DNA of 64,000 nt from Nocardioides marmotae (GTDB lineage: Bacteria; Actinomycetota; Actinomycetes; Propionibacteriales; Nocardioidaceae). The stretch lies in the NCBI RefSeq assembly GCF_013177455.1, contig NZ_CP053660.1:3658001-3722000 (forward strand), in the 5' to 3' direction. Within the stretch, counting starts at the first letter, position 1, and each line of letters begins with the position of its first letter. Of the stretch, positions 9,202-18,114 are shown in pieces. The position numbers were made by a program, and so were the translations under genes. The notes beneath the pieces are model-generated. The model was not told the origin of the DNA. It was given only the letters and a program-made list of their open reading frames with translations, and did no database searches.

Positions 9202-10371
9202 ATGACCGCGCTGCGCACCTGGTGGGCCGGCTCCCTGCTCGGCCGGCACCTGCTGCTCGCCCTGGTCGGTCTCGTAGTCGTGGTCGTCGTCCTGGAGAGC
9301 TCGAGCGACTTCCGCAACCTCCAGCTCGCCTCGATGGCCTACCTCGGGATCGCCGCGGGCGGCCTGACCGTGCTGACCGGGCTCAACGGGCAGATCTCGC
9401 TGGGCCACGGCGCGCTGATGGCGATCGGCGCCTACACCGCCGCGCTGCTGCTCGACGACCGCGACGCCGGCACCCCGCTGCCGCTGGTCGTGCTCGCCGC
9501 CATCGCGGTGACCCTGCTGGTCGGCGTCGTGGTCGGCGCCGCCGCGGCCCGCCTGCACGGCCCCTACCTCGCCGGCGCGACGCTCGCGCTCGCCGTGGCG
9601 GTCCCCGGCATCGCGCTGTACTTCAAGGAGGAGCTCGGCGGGGAGCAGGGGCTCCGCGTCGTGCTGCCCGACATCCCCGCCTGGGTGCTCGACCTGGCCT
9701 TCTTCGTGACCGGCCAGGACCTCACCCGCAGCCGGTACGTCGCCTACCTGGCCTGGCTCACGCTGATCGTCACCTTCGTGCTCCTCGCGAACCTCTCCCG
9801 CGGCCGGGTCGGCCGGCGCTGGCGTGCGGTCCGCGACGACGAGGTCGCCGCCGAGCTGGCCGGCATCCGGCTCGGCCGCGCCCGGGTCTCGGCGTTCGTC
9901 GTCAGCGCGGCCGCCGCCGGCGCGGCCGGGGCGATGATGGCGGTGACCGTGCGCCTCGCGGCCCCGAGCGGGTTCACCATCACCCTCAGCCTGACCCTGC
10001 TGACCGCCGTCGTCCTCGGCGGTCTCGGCAGCCTCACCGGGGCGCTCCTCGGAGCGGCGCTGCTGACCTTCCTGCCCCAGGTCGTCACCGACCTCGGGGT
10101 CGACGCCGGGCTCTCCGACATCCAGGCCGCCGAGCTGTCCCCGCTGGTCTACGGCCTGGTGATGGTCGCGGTGATCCTGCTGGCCCCCGCCGGCCTGGTC
10201 GGCACCGCCCGCACCGCCCTGCTCCGGCGACGGCTGCGCCGTACCGGCCCCGCCTCGGACAAGCCCGGCCCCGCCTCCGACGTGCCCGGCCCCGACGCGC
10301 CCCCTGCCGTCCCGACCACCCCGACCGCTGCCACCACCACCTCCACCACCTCGAAGGGAACCACCACATGA
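9202..10371 (+). CDS. branched-chain-amino-acid-type ABC permease 2 (LivM-like)
   Basis: The 389-residue permease has about ten spans, the LivM-typical LTGLNGQISLGHGALMAIGAY near the N-terminus and [20 protein letters not shown] near the C-terminus. A Pro/Ala/Thr-rich cytoplasmic tail of about 45 residues ends the protein. Its ATG is one base after the LivH-like stop. Its stop overlaps the start of the binding-protein gene by four bases (ATGA). Confidence 0.92.
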   Translation: MTALRTWWAGSLLGRHLLLALVGLVVVVVVLESSSDFRNLQLASMAYLGIAAGGLTVLTGLNGQISLGHGALMAIGAYTAALLLDDRDAGTPLPLVVLAAIAVTLLVGVVVGAAAARLHGPYLAGATLALAVAVPGIALYFKEELGGEQGLRVVLPDIPAWVLDLAFFVTGQDLTRSRYVAYLAWLTLIVTFVLLANLSRGRVGRRWRAVRDDEVAAELAGIRLGRARVSAFVVSAAAAGAAGAMMAVTVRLAAPSGFTITLSLTLLTAVVLGGLGSLTGALLGAALLTFLPQVVTDLGVDAGLSDIQAAELSPLVYGLVMVAVILLAPAGLVGTARTALLRRRLRRTGPASDKPGPASDVPGPDAPPAVPTTPTAATTTSTTSKGTTT

Positions 10372-11714
10372 GACGACGGCTCCGCAGGTCCGCACCCCTC
10401 GCCGGGGTGCTGGCCGGTGCCCTCCTGCTGAGCGCCTGCGGCGCCGGCGGACGCGACGACGACGGCGACGGCGGGAGCGGCGGCGACGCCGCTGTGGACA
10501 CGCCGGGCGTCACCGAGGACTCGATCAAGATCGGCGCCCACTTCCCGCTGACGGGGGTGGCGGCGCCCGGCTACAACGAGATCCCGACCGGTGCGAAGGC
10601 CTACTTCGACTACGTCAACGCCCAGGGCGGCGTCAACGGCCGCCAGATCGAGTACGTCGTCCGCGACGACGGCTACAACCCCACCAACACCAGCTCGGTG
10701 ACCAACGAGCTGGTGCTGGAGGAGGAGATCTTCGCGATGGTCGGCGGCCTCGGCACGCCCACCCACAGCGCGGTCGTGGACTTCCTCAACGACGAGGGCG
10801 TCCCCGACTTCTTCGTCTCCTCCGGCTCCCTGCAGTGGGGCGACGACCCGGAGAACGCGCCGTACACCTTCGGCTGGCAGCCCGACTACGAGATCGAGGG
10901 CAAGATCATCGGCCAGTACGTCGCGGAGAACATGCCCGACGCCAAGGTCGGCCTCTTCCTCCAGGACGACGACTTCGGCGACGACGCCGAGAAGGGCGTG
11001 CGCCAGTTCGTCGACGACCAGATCGTCGCGGCCGAGCGCTACACCTCCGGCAACACCGACGTGGGCCCGCAGGTCGCCGGCCTCCAGGCCGCCGGCGCCG
11101 ACCTGGTGCTGGCCTTCAACACCCCCTCCTACACCGCGCTGAGCCAGCTGGTGGCGCTCAAGCTGGGCTACCAGCCGCAGTGGTTCTACTCCAACGTCGG
11201 CTCCGACGCCGACCTGGTCGGCTCGCTGCTCTCCCGCTTCTCCGAGGGCGCCGTCGAGGGCGGCTCGGGCTCGCTGGACGGCGTGATGACCACCGAGTAC
11301 ATCCCCGGCGTCGACCAGCCCGACGACCCGTGGGTCCAGCTGTGGGAGAAGGTCTGGGACGAGCACGGCGAGAAGGGCGAGCTGACGAACTACCGGGTCT
11401 ACGGCATGTCCCACGCCTACGCGTTCGTCCAGGCGCTGATGGCCGCCGGTGAGGACCTCACCCGCGACGGCCTGGTCGAGGCGATGGAGGAGGTCGGCGC
11501 CGGGCTCGACGGCCCGCAGCTCGCGCCGTTCCGCTACTCCGCCGACAGCCACCTCGGCATCTCGGGCCTGCGCGTCGTCGAGATCCGCGACGGCGCGGGC
11601 GAGGACCTCACCCCGGTCCTGGTCACCGACATCGGCGACGCCGAGATCGTCGAGGACGACTCCGGCCAGGACGCCGACGCCCCGCCGGAGAGCGGCGTCC
11701 CCGAGGCCTCCTAG
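10368..11714 (+). CDS. ABC transporter substrate-binding lipoprotein
   Basis: The 448-residue product starts with an Arg-rich n-region, a hydrophobic stretch and the lipobox LLSAC (Cys24), so it should be anchored to the outer face of the membrane. The mature part matches periplasmic-binding-protein type 1 folds of the amide/branched-chain (HAAT) class: IKIGAHFPLTG near the N-terminus, then AYFDYVNAQGGVNGRQIEYVVRDDGYNP. An Asp-rich linker (about 29-41) follows the lipid anchor. Because it is the last gene of an otherwise complete cassette, the five genes encode a full importer. Substrate class is not clear; the divergent PucR-type regulator argues for a catabolised nitrogen or aromatic compound. 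Confidence 0.92.
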   Translation: MRRRLRRSAPLAGVLAGALLLSACGAGGRDDDGDGGSGGDAAVDTPGVTEDSIKIGAHFPLTGVAAPGYNEIPTGAKAYFDYVNAQGGVNGRQIEYVVRDDGYNPTNTSSVTNELVLEEEIFAMVGGLGTPTHSAVVDFLNDEGVPDFFVSSGSLQWGDDPENAPYTFGWQPDYEIEGKIIGQYVAENMPDAKVGLFLQDDDFGDDAEKGVRQFVDDQIVAAERYTSGNTDVGPQVAGLQAAGADLVLAFNTPSYTALSQLVALKLGYQPQWFYSNVGSDADLVGSLLSRFSEGAVEGGSGSLDGVMTTEYIPGVDQPDDPWVQLWEKVWDEHGEKGELTNYRVYGMSHAYAFVQALMAAGEDLTRDGLVEAMEEVGAGLDGPQLAPFRYSADSHLGISGLRVVEIRDGAGEDLTPVLVTDIGDAEIVEDDSGQDADAPPESGVPEAS

Positions 11715-12026
11715 CCTCCGCCCGTCCGCGGGGCACCGGCCCGAGCGCCCGAGCCCCGCGGACGAGGCACCGGCCCGAACCCGGTGCGGCAGCTCCGGCC
11801 GCCGCACCGGGACAGCCGCTCCAGGCGCCGTCGCGCTCGTCGGGCACCGGCGGCGAGGCGCAGGACCCGTCGGCGGAGGGTCTGGTCGTCGGTCCTCAGC
11901 ACCACGATGTTCGGCCGGTCGGCGCGCAGGGCGGCGCGCACCGCCGGCGCGTCCCGTGCCGCCGGCCCGGCATCCCCCATCGAGGGCACGCGCGCGCCCG
12001 GGGCCCGCACCGGCGAGGCGGGGCGC
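11715..12026. other. convergent intergenic region, possible gene remnant
   Basis: This 312-base gap separates the importer operon from the minus-strand methyltransferase. It contains the hairpins above. On the minus strand, an open stretch (about 12010 down to 11850) could encode a protein-like segment with PNIVVLRTDDQTLRRRVLRL, but it has no ribosome site or convincing start and loses protein character where the hairpins begin. I treat it as at most a decayed gene. Confidence 0.4.
11725..11811 (+). terminator. tandem hairpins after the ABC-importer operon
   Basis: Two inverted repeats follow the binding-protein stop. The first is TCCGCGGGG with CCCCGCGGA (11725-11733 and 11754-11762). The second is CCCGGTGCGGC with GCCGCACCGGG (11780-11790 and 11801-11811), a perfect 11-bp stem with a 10-base loop. 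Neither has a T-run; they are the most likely end of the importer transcript. Confidence 0.45.
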
Positions 12027-12632
12027 TCAGCGGCGCCGGGACTCCAGCACGCGGAACCCCTTGGCCGAGGCCAGCCGCGTCGTGGGGAAGCCCTGCTCCC
12101 CCAGCCACCGCTGCAGCGAGTCCGCGCCGAGGTTCTTGCCGACCACCATCACCGCGCGCCCGCCCGGCGCCAGCCGCGGCAGCCAGGTGAGCAGCAGCTC
12201 GTGCAGCGCCTGCTTGCCGATCCGGATCGGCGGGTTCGACCAGATCTCGTCGTACGTCGCGTGGGGCTCGACGGCGTCCGGCGTCGCGGCGCGGTAGCGG
12301 TCGGCGACGCCGAGGGCCGCGGCGTTCTCGTTCGCGAGCAGCACCGCGCGCTCGTTGACGTCGACGGCGGTGACCGTGGCGCCCGGCACGCAGACCGCGA
12401 CCGCGAGCCCGATGACGCCGTAGCCGCAGCCGAGGTCGAGGACCCGCCCGCCCGCGGGCGGCTCGGTCTCGCGGAAGAGCACCGAGGTCCCGATGTCGAC
12501 CCTGCCCTGGGCGAAGACGCCCGACCCGCTGACCAGCGACAGCGTGCGACCCCAGACCTCGGCGGTCACCGGCGCCCGCTTGAACGGCACCGAGGGGTCC
12601 GCGGAGAAGTAGTGCTCCTCCTGCTCGCTCAT
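12027..12632 (-). CDS. class I SAM methyltransferase, RsmC/small-subunit rRNA methyltransferase-like
   Basis: The 201-residue protein is a single MTS-type Rossmann domain. It shows the SAM-binding motif [15 protein letters not shown] (about 66-80) and the catalytic [10 protein letters not shown] (about 132-141), whose NPP sequence is typical of N-methyltransferases acting on rRNA guanine or adenine. It lacks the second, N-terminal half of E. coli RsmC, as is usual for actinobacterial relatives. ATG at 12632 overlaps the truA stop by four bases, so the two are coupled, and both modify RNA. The exact target base cannot be read from sequence. Confidence 0.87.
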   Translation of the reverse strand: MSEQEEHYFSADPSVPFKRAPVTAEVWGRTLSLVSGSGVFAQGRVDIGTSVLFRETEPPAGGRVLDLGCGYGVIGLAVAVCVPGATVTAVDVNERAVLLANENAAALGVADRYRAATPDAVEPHATYDEIWSNPPIRIGKQALHELLLTWLPRLAPGGRAVMVVGKNLGADSLQRWLGEQGFPTTRLASAKGFRVLESRRR

Positions 12633-13459
12633 GCCCGCTCCCTCCTCGCTCGGGTCAGCTCGACCCGCGCCCCGAGCTCGGCGTCGGGCGGGTAGGCGAC
12701 CTCCTCCAGGGTCAGGCCGTGGGCGTGGACGACCGGCACCGAGGCGTCGCGCCGCTCGGCGGCCAGGATCTCCCCGGCCCACGCGACCGGGCGCCGCCCC
12801 TCCCCCACGGCCAGCAGGCAGCCGACCAGGGAGCGGACCATGCTGTGGCAGAACGCGTCGGCACGCACCGTCGCCTCGGCCACCCCCGAGGGCAACCGCC
12901 GCCAGGACAGCTCCTGGAGCACCCGGATCGTTGTCGCGCCCTCGCGTTGCTTGCAGAACGAGGCGAAGTCGTGCTGGCCCAGCAGGAGCACCGCCGCCTC
13001 GTTCATCGCCTCGACGTCGACCGGCCGCGGCCAGGCGAGCACGTGCCCGCGCACGAGCGGGTCCACCGCGGCGGGGGTGTCGGCGACGCGGTAGGCGTAG
13101 CGGCGCCACAGCGCGGAGAAGCGCGCGTCGAAGCCGGGCGCCGCCTCGACCGCGCGGCGTACCCGCACGTCGGCGGGGAGGATCCCGTTGAGCCGGCGCA
13201 CCAGCGCCTCGAGCGGCGGGTCGGGGGCGCGCCCGGCCGACCGCGCGAGCGCGTCGGGCTCGACGTCGAGGTGGACGACCTGCCCGCGGGCGTGCACGCC
13301 GGCGTCGGTGCGGCCGGCGCAGACCAGCTCCACCGACGGCATCCGCAGGGCGGTCGCGGCGGCCGCGGACAGCTCGCCCTGGACGGTCCGCAGGCCGGGC
13401 TGGGCCGCCCAGCCGTGGAAGCCGCTGCCGTCGTAGGCGAGGTCGATCCGGATCCGCAC
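12629..13459 (-). CDS. truA: tRNA pseudouridine(38-40) synthase TruA
   Basis: The 276-residue protein matches TruA along its length. The N-terminus reads [26 protein letters not shown] in pieces, and the catalytic aspartate is Asp52 in the invariant GRTDAGVHA motif. It isomerises uridines 38-40 of the tRNA anticodon arm. GTG at 13459 is chosen because it gives the family N-terminus; the open frame continues upstream into the divergent gene. TruA is often near the alpha operon (rplQ) in actinobacteria, and rplQ lies about 5 kb away here with other genes between. Confidence 0.95.
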   Translation of the reverse strand: MRIRIDLAYDGSGFHGWAAQPGLRTVQGELSAAAATALRMPSVELVCAGRTDAGVHARGQVVHLDVEPDALARSAGRAPDPPLEALVRRLNGILPADVRVRRAVEAAPGFDARFSALWRRYAYRVADTPAAVDPLVRGHVLAWPRPVDVEAMNEAAVLLLGQHDFASFCKQREGATTIRVLQELSWRRLPSGVAEATVRADAFCHSMVRSLVGCLLAVGEGRRPVAWAGEILAAERRDASVPVVHAHGLTLEEVAYPPDAELGARVELTRARRERA

Positions 13460-13487
13460 CCCCTCATCCTTCCGTACGCTGGACGGG
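13460..13487. promoter_or_regulatory. divergent leaderless promoters, truA / flavoprotein
   Basis: Only 28 bases separate the two GTG start codons. On the plus strand TACGCT (13475-13480) ends 7 bases before GTG 13488. On the minus strand AAGGAT (13466-13471) ends 6 bases before GTG 13459. There is no room for conventional leaders, so both transcripts are probably leaderless. Confidence 0.5.
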
Positions 13488-15143
13488 GTGAGCGCAGCCC
13501 CCGCGATCATCCTCGTCTCCGAGCACCACCTCGACGACCTCGAGGGCGCCTTCGGGCGCTACGAGCGGGAGTACGACGTGCGCTCGGCCCGCAGCGGCGT
13601 GGCGGCCGAGGCGCTCGCCCGCGAGGTCGTGGCGACCGGCGGGACGGTCGCGCTGTTCGTCGCCGAGTCCGTGCTGCCGGACTGCCACGTGCTGGAGGGG
13701 TTCCACCGCTGGCGCGCCGTCGCGCCCAACGCCCGCCGGATGGTCGCGGCCCACTGGGACCGCTTCCTCACCGACGCGCCCGTCCTGCGCGCGGGCCTGG
13801 CCAAGGGCAAGTACGACGCCTACCTGCTCATGCCGCGCGGGATCCGCGACGAGGAGTTCCACCACGCCGTCACCGACCTGCTCAGCGACTGGGGCGCCAC
13901 CGTCGCCGAGCCGGAGGTCGTCTCGGCCAAGATCATCAGCCCGGTCCGCGACGCCCGGGTGCTCGCCATCCGCGACTTCCTGGACCGGATGGGGATGGCG
14001 AGCCGTGTCTACCACCCCGACGACCCCGTCGCGCGCCACCTGCTCGGCGACCACGTCGACGACGCGGCGTACCCCCTCGTGTGGGCGCCCGAGCGGCCGG
14101 CCGTCGAGGACGCCACGGTGCGCACGGTGGCGATGAGCCTGTACGGCGCGCCGAGCGACCTCGACGTGGAGGGCACGGTCGACGTGTGCGTCGTGGGCGG
14201 TGGCCCGGCCGGCCTCGCCACAGCGGTGTACGCCGCGTCCGAGGGCCTCTCGTGCGTCGTGCTGGAGGCCGAGGCGATCGGCGGGCAGGCGGGCACCAGC
14301 TCGATGATCCGCAACTACCTGGGCTTCCCGCGCGGCATCTCCGGCATGCGGCTGGCCCAGCGCGCCCGCAACCAGGCGCTGCGCTTCGGCACCCGCTTCG
14401 TCACCGGCTGGGAGGTCCAGGGCCTGGTCCCGGGCGCCGGCGGCGCACCGCACCTGGTCCGCACCGACGGCGGCGACGTGGCCGCCCGCGCGGTGGTGGT
14501 CGCCAGCGGGGTCGCCTACCGCAAGCTGCGCGTCGAGCCGCTGGAGGAGCTGGTCGGCAGCGGCGTCTTCTACGGCGCCGCGATGACCGCCGCGCGGGAG
14601 ATGGAGGACCAGGACGTCGTGGTCGTCGGCGGCGGCAACTCCGCCGGCCAGGCCGCCGTGCACCTGGCGCGATTCGCCCGCTCGGTCACCGTGCTGGTGC
14701 GCCGGCCGGACGTGGCGGCGACGATGTCGCAGTACCTCGTCGGCGAGATCGCCTACCACCCCCGGATCACGGTGACCACGTGCGGCGAGGTGGTCGACGG
14801 CGGCGGGGACAGCCGGCTGGAGTGGATCGACGTGCGCGACACCCGCGACGGATCGGTGCACCGCCGGGAGGTGGGCGGGCTGTTCCTGCTGCTCGGCGCG
14901 GAGCCGCGGGCCGACTGGCTGCCGACCGAGGTCGCGCGCGACGAGCGCGGGTTCGTCCTCACCGGCCGCGACGTGCCGCGGGCGCGCTGGGTCGACGGCC
15001 TGCCCCCGGCGAACCTCGCGACCACGGTCCCCGGCGTCTTCGCGGCCGGCGACATCCGCGCGGGGTCGATGAAGCGGGTGGCGGCCGCCAGCGGCGAGGG
15101 CGCCTCGGTGGTGCCCCTCGTGCACCAGTGGCTGGCCCCCTGA
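13488..15143 (+). CDS. receiver-like/thioredoxin-reductase-like FAD oxidoreductase lacking the CxxC pair
   Basis: The 551-residue protein has three parts. Residues 1-140 look like a response-regulator receiver-type fold. Residues 145-225 resemble the thioredoxin/glutaredoxin-like spacer of fused proteins. Residues 230-551 form a thioredoxin-reductase-type flavoprotein with FAD motif GGGPAG (237-242), [13 protein letters not shown] [12 protein letters not shown](P) motif GGGNSAG (381-387) and FAAGDIRAG near the end. The redox CxxC of true thioredoxin reductases is replaced by YGAAM (362-366), so it cannot reduce thioredoxin in the usual way. It may oxidise NAD(P)H for another acceptor, like ferredoxin-NADP reductases of this fold. 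Partner and role are unknown. Confidence 0.85.
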   Translation: MSAAPAIILVSEHHLDDLEGAFGRYEREYDVRSARSGVAAEALAREVVATGGTVALFVAESVLPDCHVLEGFHRWRAVAPNARRMVAAHWDRFLTDAPVLRAGLAKGKYDAYLLMPRGIRDEEFHHAVTDLLSDWGATVAEPEVVSAKIISPVRDARVLAIRDFLDRMGMASRVYHPDDPVARHLLGDHVDDAAYPLVWAPERPAVEDATVRTVAMSLYGAPSDLDVEGTVDVCVVGGGPAGLATAVYAASEGLSCVVLEAEAIGGQAGTSSMIRNYLGFPRGISGMRLAQRARNQALRFGTRFVTGWEVQGLVPGAGGAPHLVRTDGGDVAARAVVVASGVAYRKLRVEPLEELVGSGVFYGAAMTAAREMEDQDVVVVGGGNSAGQAAVHLARFARSVTVLVRRPDVAATMSQYLVGEIAYHPRITVTTCGEVVDGGGDSRLEWIDVRDTRDGSVHRREVGGLFLLLGAEPRADWLPTEVARDERGFVLTGRDVPRARWVDGLPPANLATTVPGVFAAGDIRAGSMKRVAAASGEGASVVPLVHQWLAP

Positions 15144-15172
15144 TCCGCCGCCCTGATCCGTCCGGAGGGCGT

Positions 15173-16102
15173 TCAGAGCTCGTGGCGGTACGGCGGGTCC
15201 GCGCCGGGCCGCGACACGGTGACCGCGGCGGCCCGGGCCGCGTGCGCGAGCACCTCGGCGACCTCGACCTCACCGATCCCCCGCAGGCGCTCGCGCCGCT
15301 CCGCGCCGAGCAGCCCGCGCTCCCACAGCGCGTCCACGAGGGCCGCCCCGAAGGTGTCCCCCGCGCCGATCGTGTCGGCGACCTCCACCGGCAGCGAGGC
15401 GACCTCGACCGTGCGTCCCGCGCCCGTCCAGGTCGCCCCGTCCGCACCGCGGGTGACCACGACCACCCCCGGGCCGAGGGCGAGCAGGTGCGCGACGGCG
15501 GAGGCCTCGTCGAGGTCGGGCCACAGCGCGGCGAGGTCCTCGTCGCTGGCCTTGACCAGGTCGGCCAGCGCGGCGACCCGCTCGACCCGCGCGACGACGT
15601 CCGCCCCGGTCCCGGTGACCGCCGGGCGGGCGTTGACGTCGTAGCTCACCGTCGCCCGGTCCCGCAGCCGCCGCAGCAGCGCCGCGACGTCCTCGGCTCC
15701 CGGGGCGACGACGGCGCCGAGGGAGCAGGCGTGCACGTGCAGCGGGGCCGGCTCGTCGGCCACCGGGCCGAGCTCCCAGGACAGGTCGAACTCGTAGGTC
15801 GCCGCTCCCCCGGCCCCGATCGTGGCCAGCGCCGCGGAGGTCCGGGCGAGCACCGCCGGGTCCGTCGCCAGCGCCACCCCGGCCGCGTCGAGGTGGCGAG
15901 CCAGCAGCGCGCCACGGTCGTCGGCGGCGTACGCCGTCGCGAGCCGCACGGGCCGCCCCAGCCGGGCGAGCGCGACCGCGACGTTCGCGGCGCTGCCCCC
16001 GGCGTGCTCGCGCGTCGTGCCGTCCGGCGCGCGCACCACGTCGACGAGCGCCTCGCCCACCACCAGCACGTCGCGGGCCTCCGGCCCGGCCTCAGCCACC
16101 AT
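15173..16102 (-). CDS. PfkB-family carbohydrate kinase (fructokinase/ribokinase type)
   Basis: The 309-residue protein has both PfkB signatures: an N-terminal GGSAANVAVALARLG (about 35-49) and a C-terminal DTIGAGDTFGAAL (243-255) in which Asp249 is the catalytic base. It phosphorylates a sugar or related small molecule with ATP in the cytoplasm. Its ATG at 16102 is embedded in a 28-bp palindrome shared with the GntR regulator gene; a GTG one codon later and others downstream are possible alternatives. The gene converges with the flavoprotein gene 29 bases away. Confidence 0.9.
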   Translation of the reverse strand: MVAEAGPEARDVLVVGEALVDVVRAPDGTTREHAGGSAANVAVALARLGRPVRLATAYAADDRGALLARHLDAAGVALATDPAVLARTSAALATIGAGGAATYEFDLSWELGPVADEPAPLHVHACSLGAVVAPGAEDVAALLRRLRDRATVSYDVNARPAVTGTGADVVARVERVAALADLVKASDEDLAALWPDLDEASAVAHLLALGPGVVVVTRGADGATWTGAGRTVEVASLPVEVADTIGAGDTFGAALVDALWERGLLGAERRERLRGIGEVEVAEVLAHAARAAAVTVSRPGADPPYRHEL

Positions 16103-16127
16103 GGCGCCACCCTAGGGTGGCGCCATG
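16100..16127. promoter_or_regulatory. 28-bp perfect palindrome covering two start codons
   Basis: The half-site is CATGGCGCCACCCT, followed by its exact reverse complement. Its outer ATGs are the start codons of the kinase gene (minus) and the GntR gene (plus). On each strand TAGGGT ends 6 bases before the ATG, so the palindrome provides two overlapping -10 elements. A GntR dimer bound here would block both genes. That the GntR protein binds this site is an inference. Confidence 0.7.
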
Positions 16128-16478
16128 CAGGTGCACCCGCTGGACGCCGAGGACCCGACGCCGCCCTTCGAGCAGCTCCGCGCCCAGCTCGCGGGCCGGG
16201 TCGCGAGCGGCGATCTCCCCGCGGGCACCCGGCTGCCCACCGTGCGGGCGGTCGCCGCCGAGCTCGGCCTCGCGGTCAACACCGTGGCCAAGGCCTACCG
16301 TGCGCTGGAGGCCGACGGCGTGGTGGTCACCGAGGGGCGGCGCGGCACGTTCGTCGCCTCGGACGCTGCCGCCGGCTCCGCCGCCGCGGAGGCGGCCGCC
16401 ACGGCGTACGTCGCCGCCGCCCGCCGCGCCGGGCTCACCCTGCCCGAGGCGGTCCGGCTGGTCGAGCGGGGCTGGTGA
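16125..16478 (+). CDS. GntR-family (YtrA-type) transcriptional regulator
   Basis: The 117-residue protein is little more than a winged-helix domain: PPFEQLRAQLAGRVASGDLPAGTRLPTVRAVAAELGLAVNTVAKAYRALE in pieces matches the GntR DNA-binding fold, with AVNTVAKAYRALEADG as the recognition segment. The C-terminal extension is short (about 35 residues) and Ala-rich, as in the YtrA subfamily, so there is no obvious large ligand-binding domain. It starts inside a 28-bp palindrome shared with the divergent PfkB kinase, so autoregulation and control of the kinase are likely. Confidence 0.88.
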   Translation: MQVHPLDAEDPTPPFEQLRAQLAGRVASGDLPAGTRLPTVRAVAAELGLAVNTVAKAYRALEADGVVVTEGRRGTFVASDAAAGSAAAEAAATAYVAAARRAGLTLPEAVRLVERGW

Positions 16479-16513
16479 CCCAGACCACGGCGACACCGGC
16501 GGTCGCCATTCCC

Positions 16514-16519
16514 TAGTCT
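16514..16519 (+). promoter_or_regulatory. -10 hexamer, leaderless start of the secreted protein gene
   Basis: TAGTCT ends 6 bases before GTG 16526. No ribosome site is present, so translation probably begins at the 5' end of the transcript. Confidence 0.5.
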
Positions 16520-16525
16520 CCCGAT

Positions 16526-18007
16526 GTGCTTACACGTCTTCGGGTAGCCGCCCTCCCGCTGCTCCTCCTCGTCGCGCTCGTCCCCGCGCCCGCCGGGCCT
16601 TCCGCTCAAGCCGCCACCGCCGCCCGTCCCGACCAGGCCGCCGCGTCCGCGCCGCCGGCGCGCCCGCGCGGGACGCTCCCGGAGAACCCCTGGGCCGGGC
16701 CGGCCGGCACCGCGACCATGCACGGCGACCCCGGGTCCTCCGACACCAACCCCTACCGCGGGCCGGGCCCGGACGCGGGGCCCGCGGAGCCGGTCGTCCT
16801 CGGCGCGGTGTGCCCGACGGTCCTCGCCGGCCGCGACGGCATGGTGCAGGCGCTGTGCACCGAGTACCTCGACCGCGCCCCCACCCTGCACCTGCTCGAC
16901 CCGACCACGTTCCGGTCGGTGGCCAGCCTCCACCTCGAGGCCGGCTCCCTGCTCGGCGGCGTCTACGCCTACCTCGACCACCGCGACCGGCTGGTCACCG
17001 TCGACGGCTCGGGCGCGGTGCTCGTGCTCGCCCACGACCGGGGCGGGCCGGACGGCTCCTGGCGCGTCCTCGTGCAGCGCCGCTACCCCCTCGGCGCGGC
17101 GATGACCCGCGCCTGCGGCGCTCCGGACTGCGACGCGCTCACCACCCTCGCGCCGGGGTACGACGGCCGGCTGTGGTTCGCCACCGCCGACGGCCGCGCC
17201 GGGCACGTCGACCGCCGCACCGGGCGGGTCCGCATCCGCGACCTCTCCGCGCGCACCGAGATCGTGGCCAACAGCATCTCGACCGCGCCGGACGGCGTGG
17301 CGGTGACCTCCGACCGGGCGACGTACCTCCTGCGCGCCGGGGCGGGTGGCCGGATCGAGAAGGTCTGGCGCCGCGGCTACGACCGGGGACCGGCGCGCAA
17401 GCCGGGTCAGCTGAGCCGGGGCAGCGGCGCGACCCCGACGTTCTTCGGCCCCCGGACCGGCCACGAGTACGTCGCGATCACCGACAACGCCCGCCCGCGG
17501 GCCCACCTGCTGGTCTACCGCGCGGCGACCGGGCGGCTGGTGTGCCGCGAGCCGTTCCTGGACGCGGCGAGCTCGGGGACCGAGAACTCCCCCATCGGCT
17601 GGCGCCGCTCGGTCTACGTCGCCAGCACCTACGGCTACCCCTACCCCACGACCCCCGAGGGCGCCGGCGAGGCCGATCCGCCCAGCGCCGCGTTCGTGGG
17701 CGGCCTGGAGAAGTTCACGGTGACCGAGGAGGGGTGCACCTCGCGCTGGCGCAGCGACGTGCGCTCCGCGGCGGTGCCGAAGCTGTCCACGGCCGAGGGT
17801 GTCGTCTACACCGTCACCCGCAGCCGCGCCTCGGTCTACGAGCTGGCCCGCATCTCCCCGGCCACCGGCCGGGTCCTGAGCCGGACGCCGATCGGTGCCG
17901 GCCCGCTCGCGGACACCCTGCAGATGGTCGGTACGACGCTCCCCGACGGCACGCTGCTCCAGGGCAACCTCACCGGTCTGACGGTGACCCGTCCCGACGG
18001 CAGCTGA
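16526..18007 (+). CDS. secreted hypothetical protein, beta-propeller-like
   Basis: The 493-residue product begins with a clear Sec signal peptide (LRVAALPLLLLVALVPAPAGPSAQA, cleavage near 30). A Pro/Ala-rich linker follows, then about 400 residues of short beta-strand-like blades with repeated YDGRLWFATADGRAGHVDRRTGR-like and LLVYRAATGRLV patterns, typical of PQQ- or WD-like propellers. Paired cysteines at VCPTVL/LCTEYL and ACGAPDC suggest disulphides in an exported protein. No enzymatic motif is recognised. It has its own leaderless promoter and ends in front of the strong hairpin that also ends the alpha operon. Confidence 0.7.
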   Translation: MLTRLRVAALPLLLLVALVPAPAGPSAQAATAARPDQAAASAPPARPRGTLPENPWAGPAGTATMHGDPGSSDTNPYRGPGPDAGPAEPVVLGAVCPTVLAGRDGMVQALCTEYLDRAPTLHLLDPTTFRSVASLHLEAGSLLGGVYAYLDHRDRLVTVDGSGAVLVLAHDRGGPDGSWRVLVQRRYPLGAAMTRACGAPDCDALTTLAPGYDGRLWFATADGRAGHVDRRTGRVRIRDLSARTEIVANSISTAPDGVAVTSDRATYLLRAGAGGRIEKVWRRGYDRGPARKPGQLSRGSGATPTFFGPRTGHEYVAITDNARPRAHLLVYRAATGRLVCREPFLDAASSGTENSPIGWRRSVYVASTYGYPYPTTPEGAGEADPPSAAFVGGLEKFTVTEEGCTSRWRSDVRSAAVPKLSTAEGVVYTVTRSRASVYELARISPATGRVLSRTPIGAGPLADTLQMVGTTLPDGTLLQGNLTGLTVTRPDGS

Positions 18008-18054
18008 GCACCGGGCACCGCTGCCACTCCCCGAGATGCCACCACCCCGAAATG

Positions 18055-18090
18055 CCACCGACCCGCCCGGAGGACCGGGCGGGTCGGTGG
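18055..18090. terminator. bidirectional terminator between secreted protein gene and rplQ
   Basis: A perfect 16-bp stem (CCACCGACCCGCCCGG and its complement) with a 4-base AGGA loop lies 25 bases from the rplQ stop and 47 bases from the plus-strand stop. It is placed to end both converging transcripts, notably the alpha operon. Only two T residues follow on the plus strand. Confidence 0.8.
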
Positions 18091-18114
18091 TTCGTGCGGG
18101 GTGCTGCGACCTGG

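Noticed and set aside
12719..16516. Plus-strand open frame of more than 1,200 codons across truA, the flavoprotein and the kinase
   Set aside because: It runs through five recognisable genes in other frames and has the repetitive Arg/Pro/Gly composition of a shadow frame.
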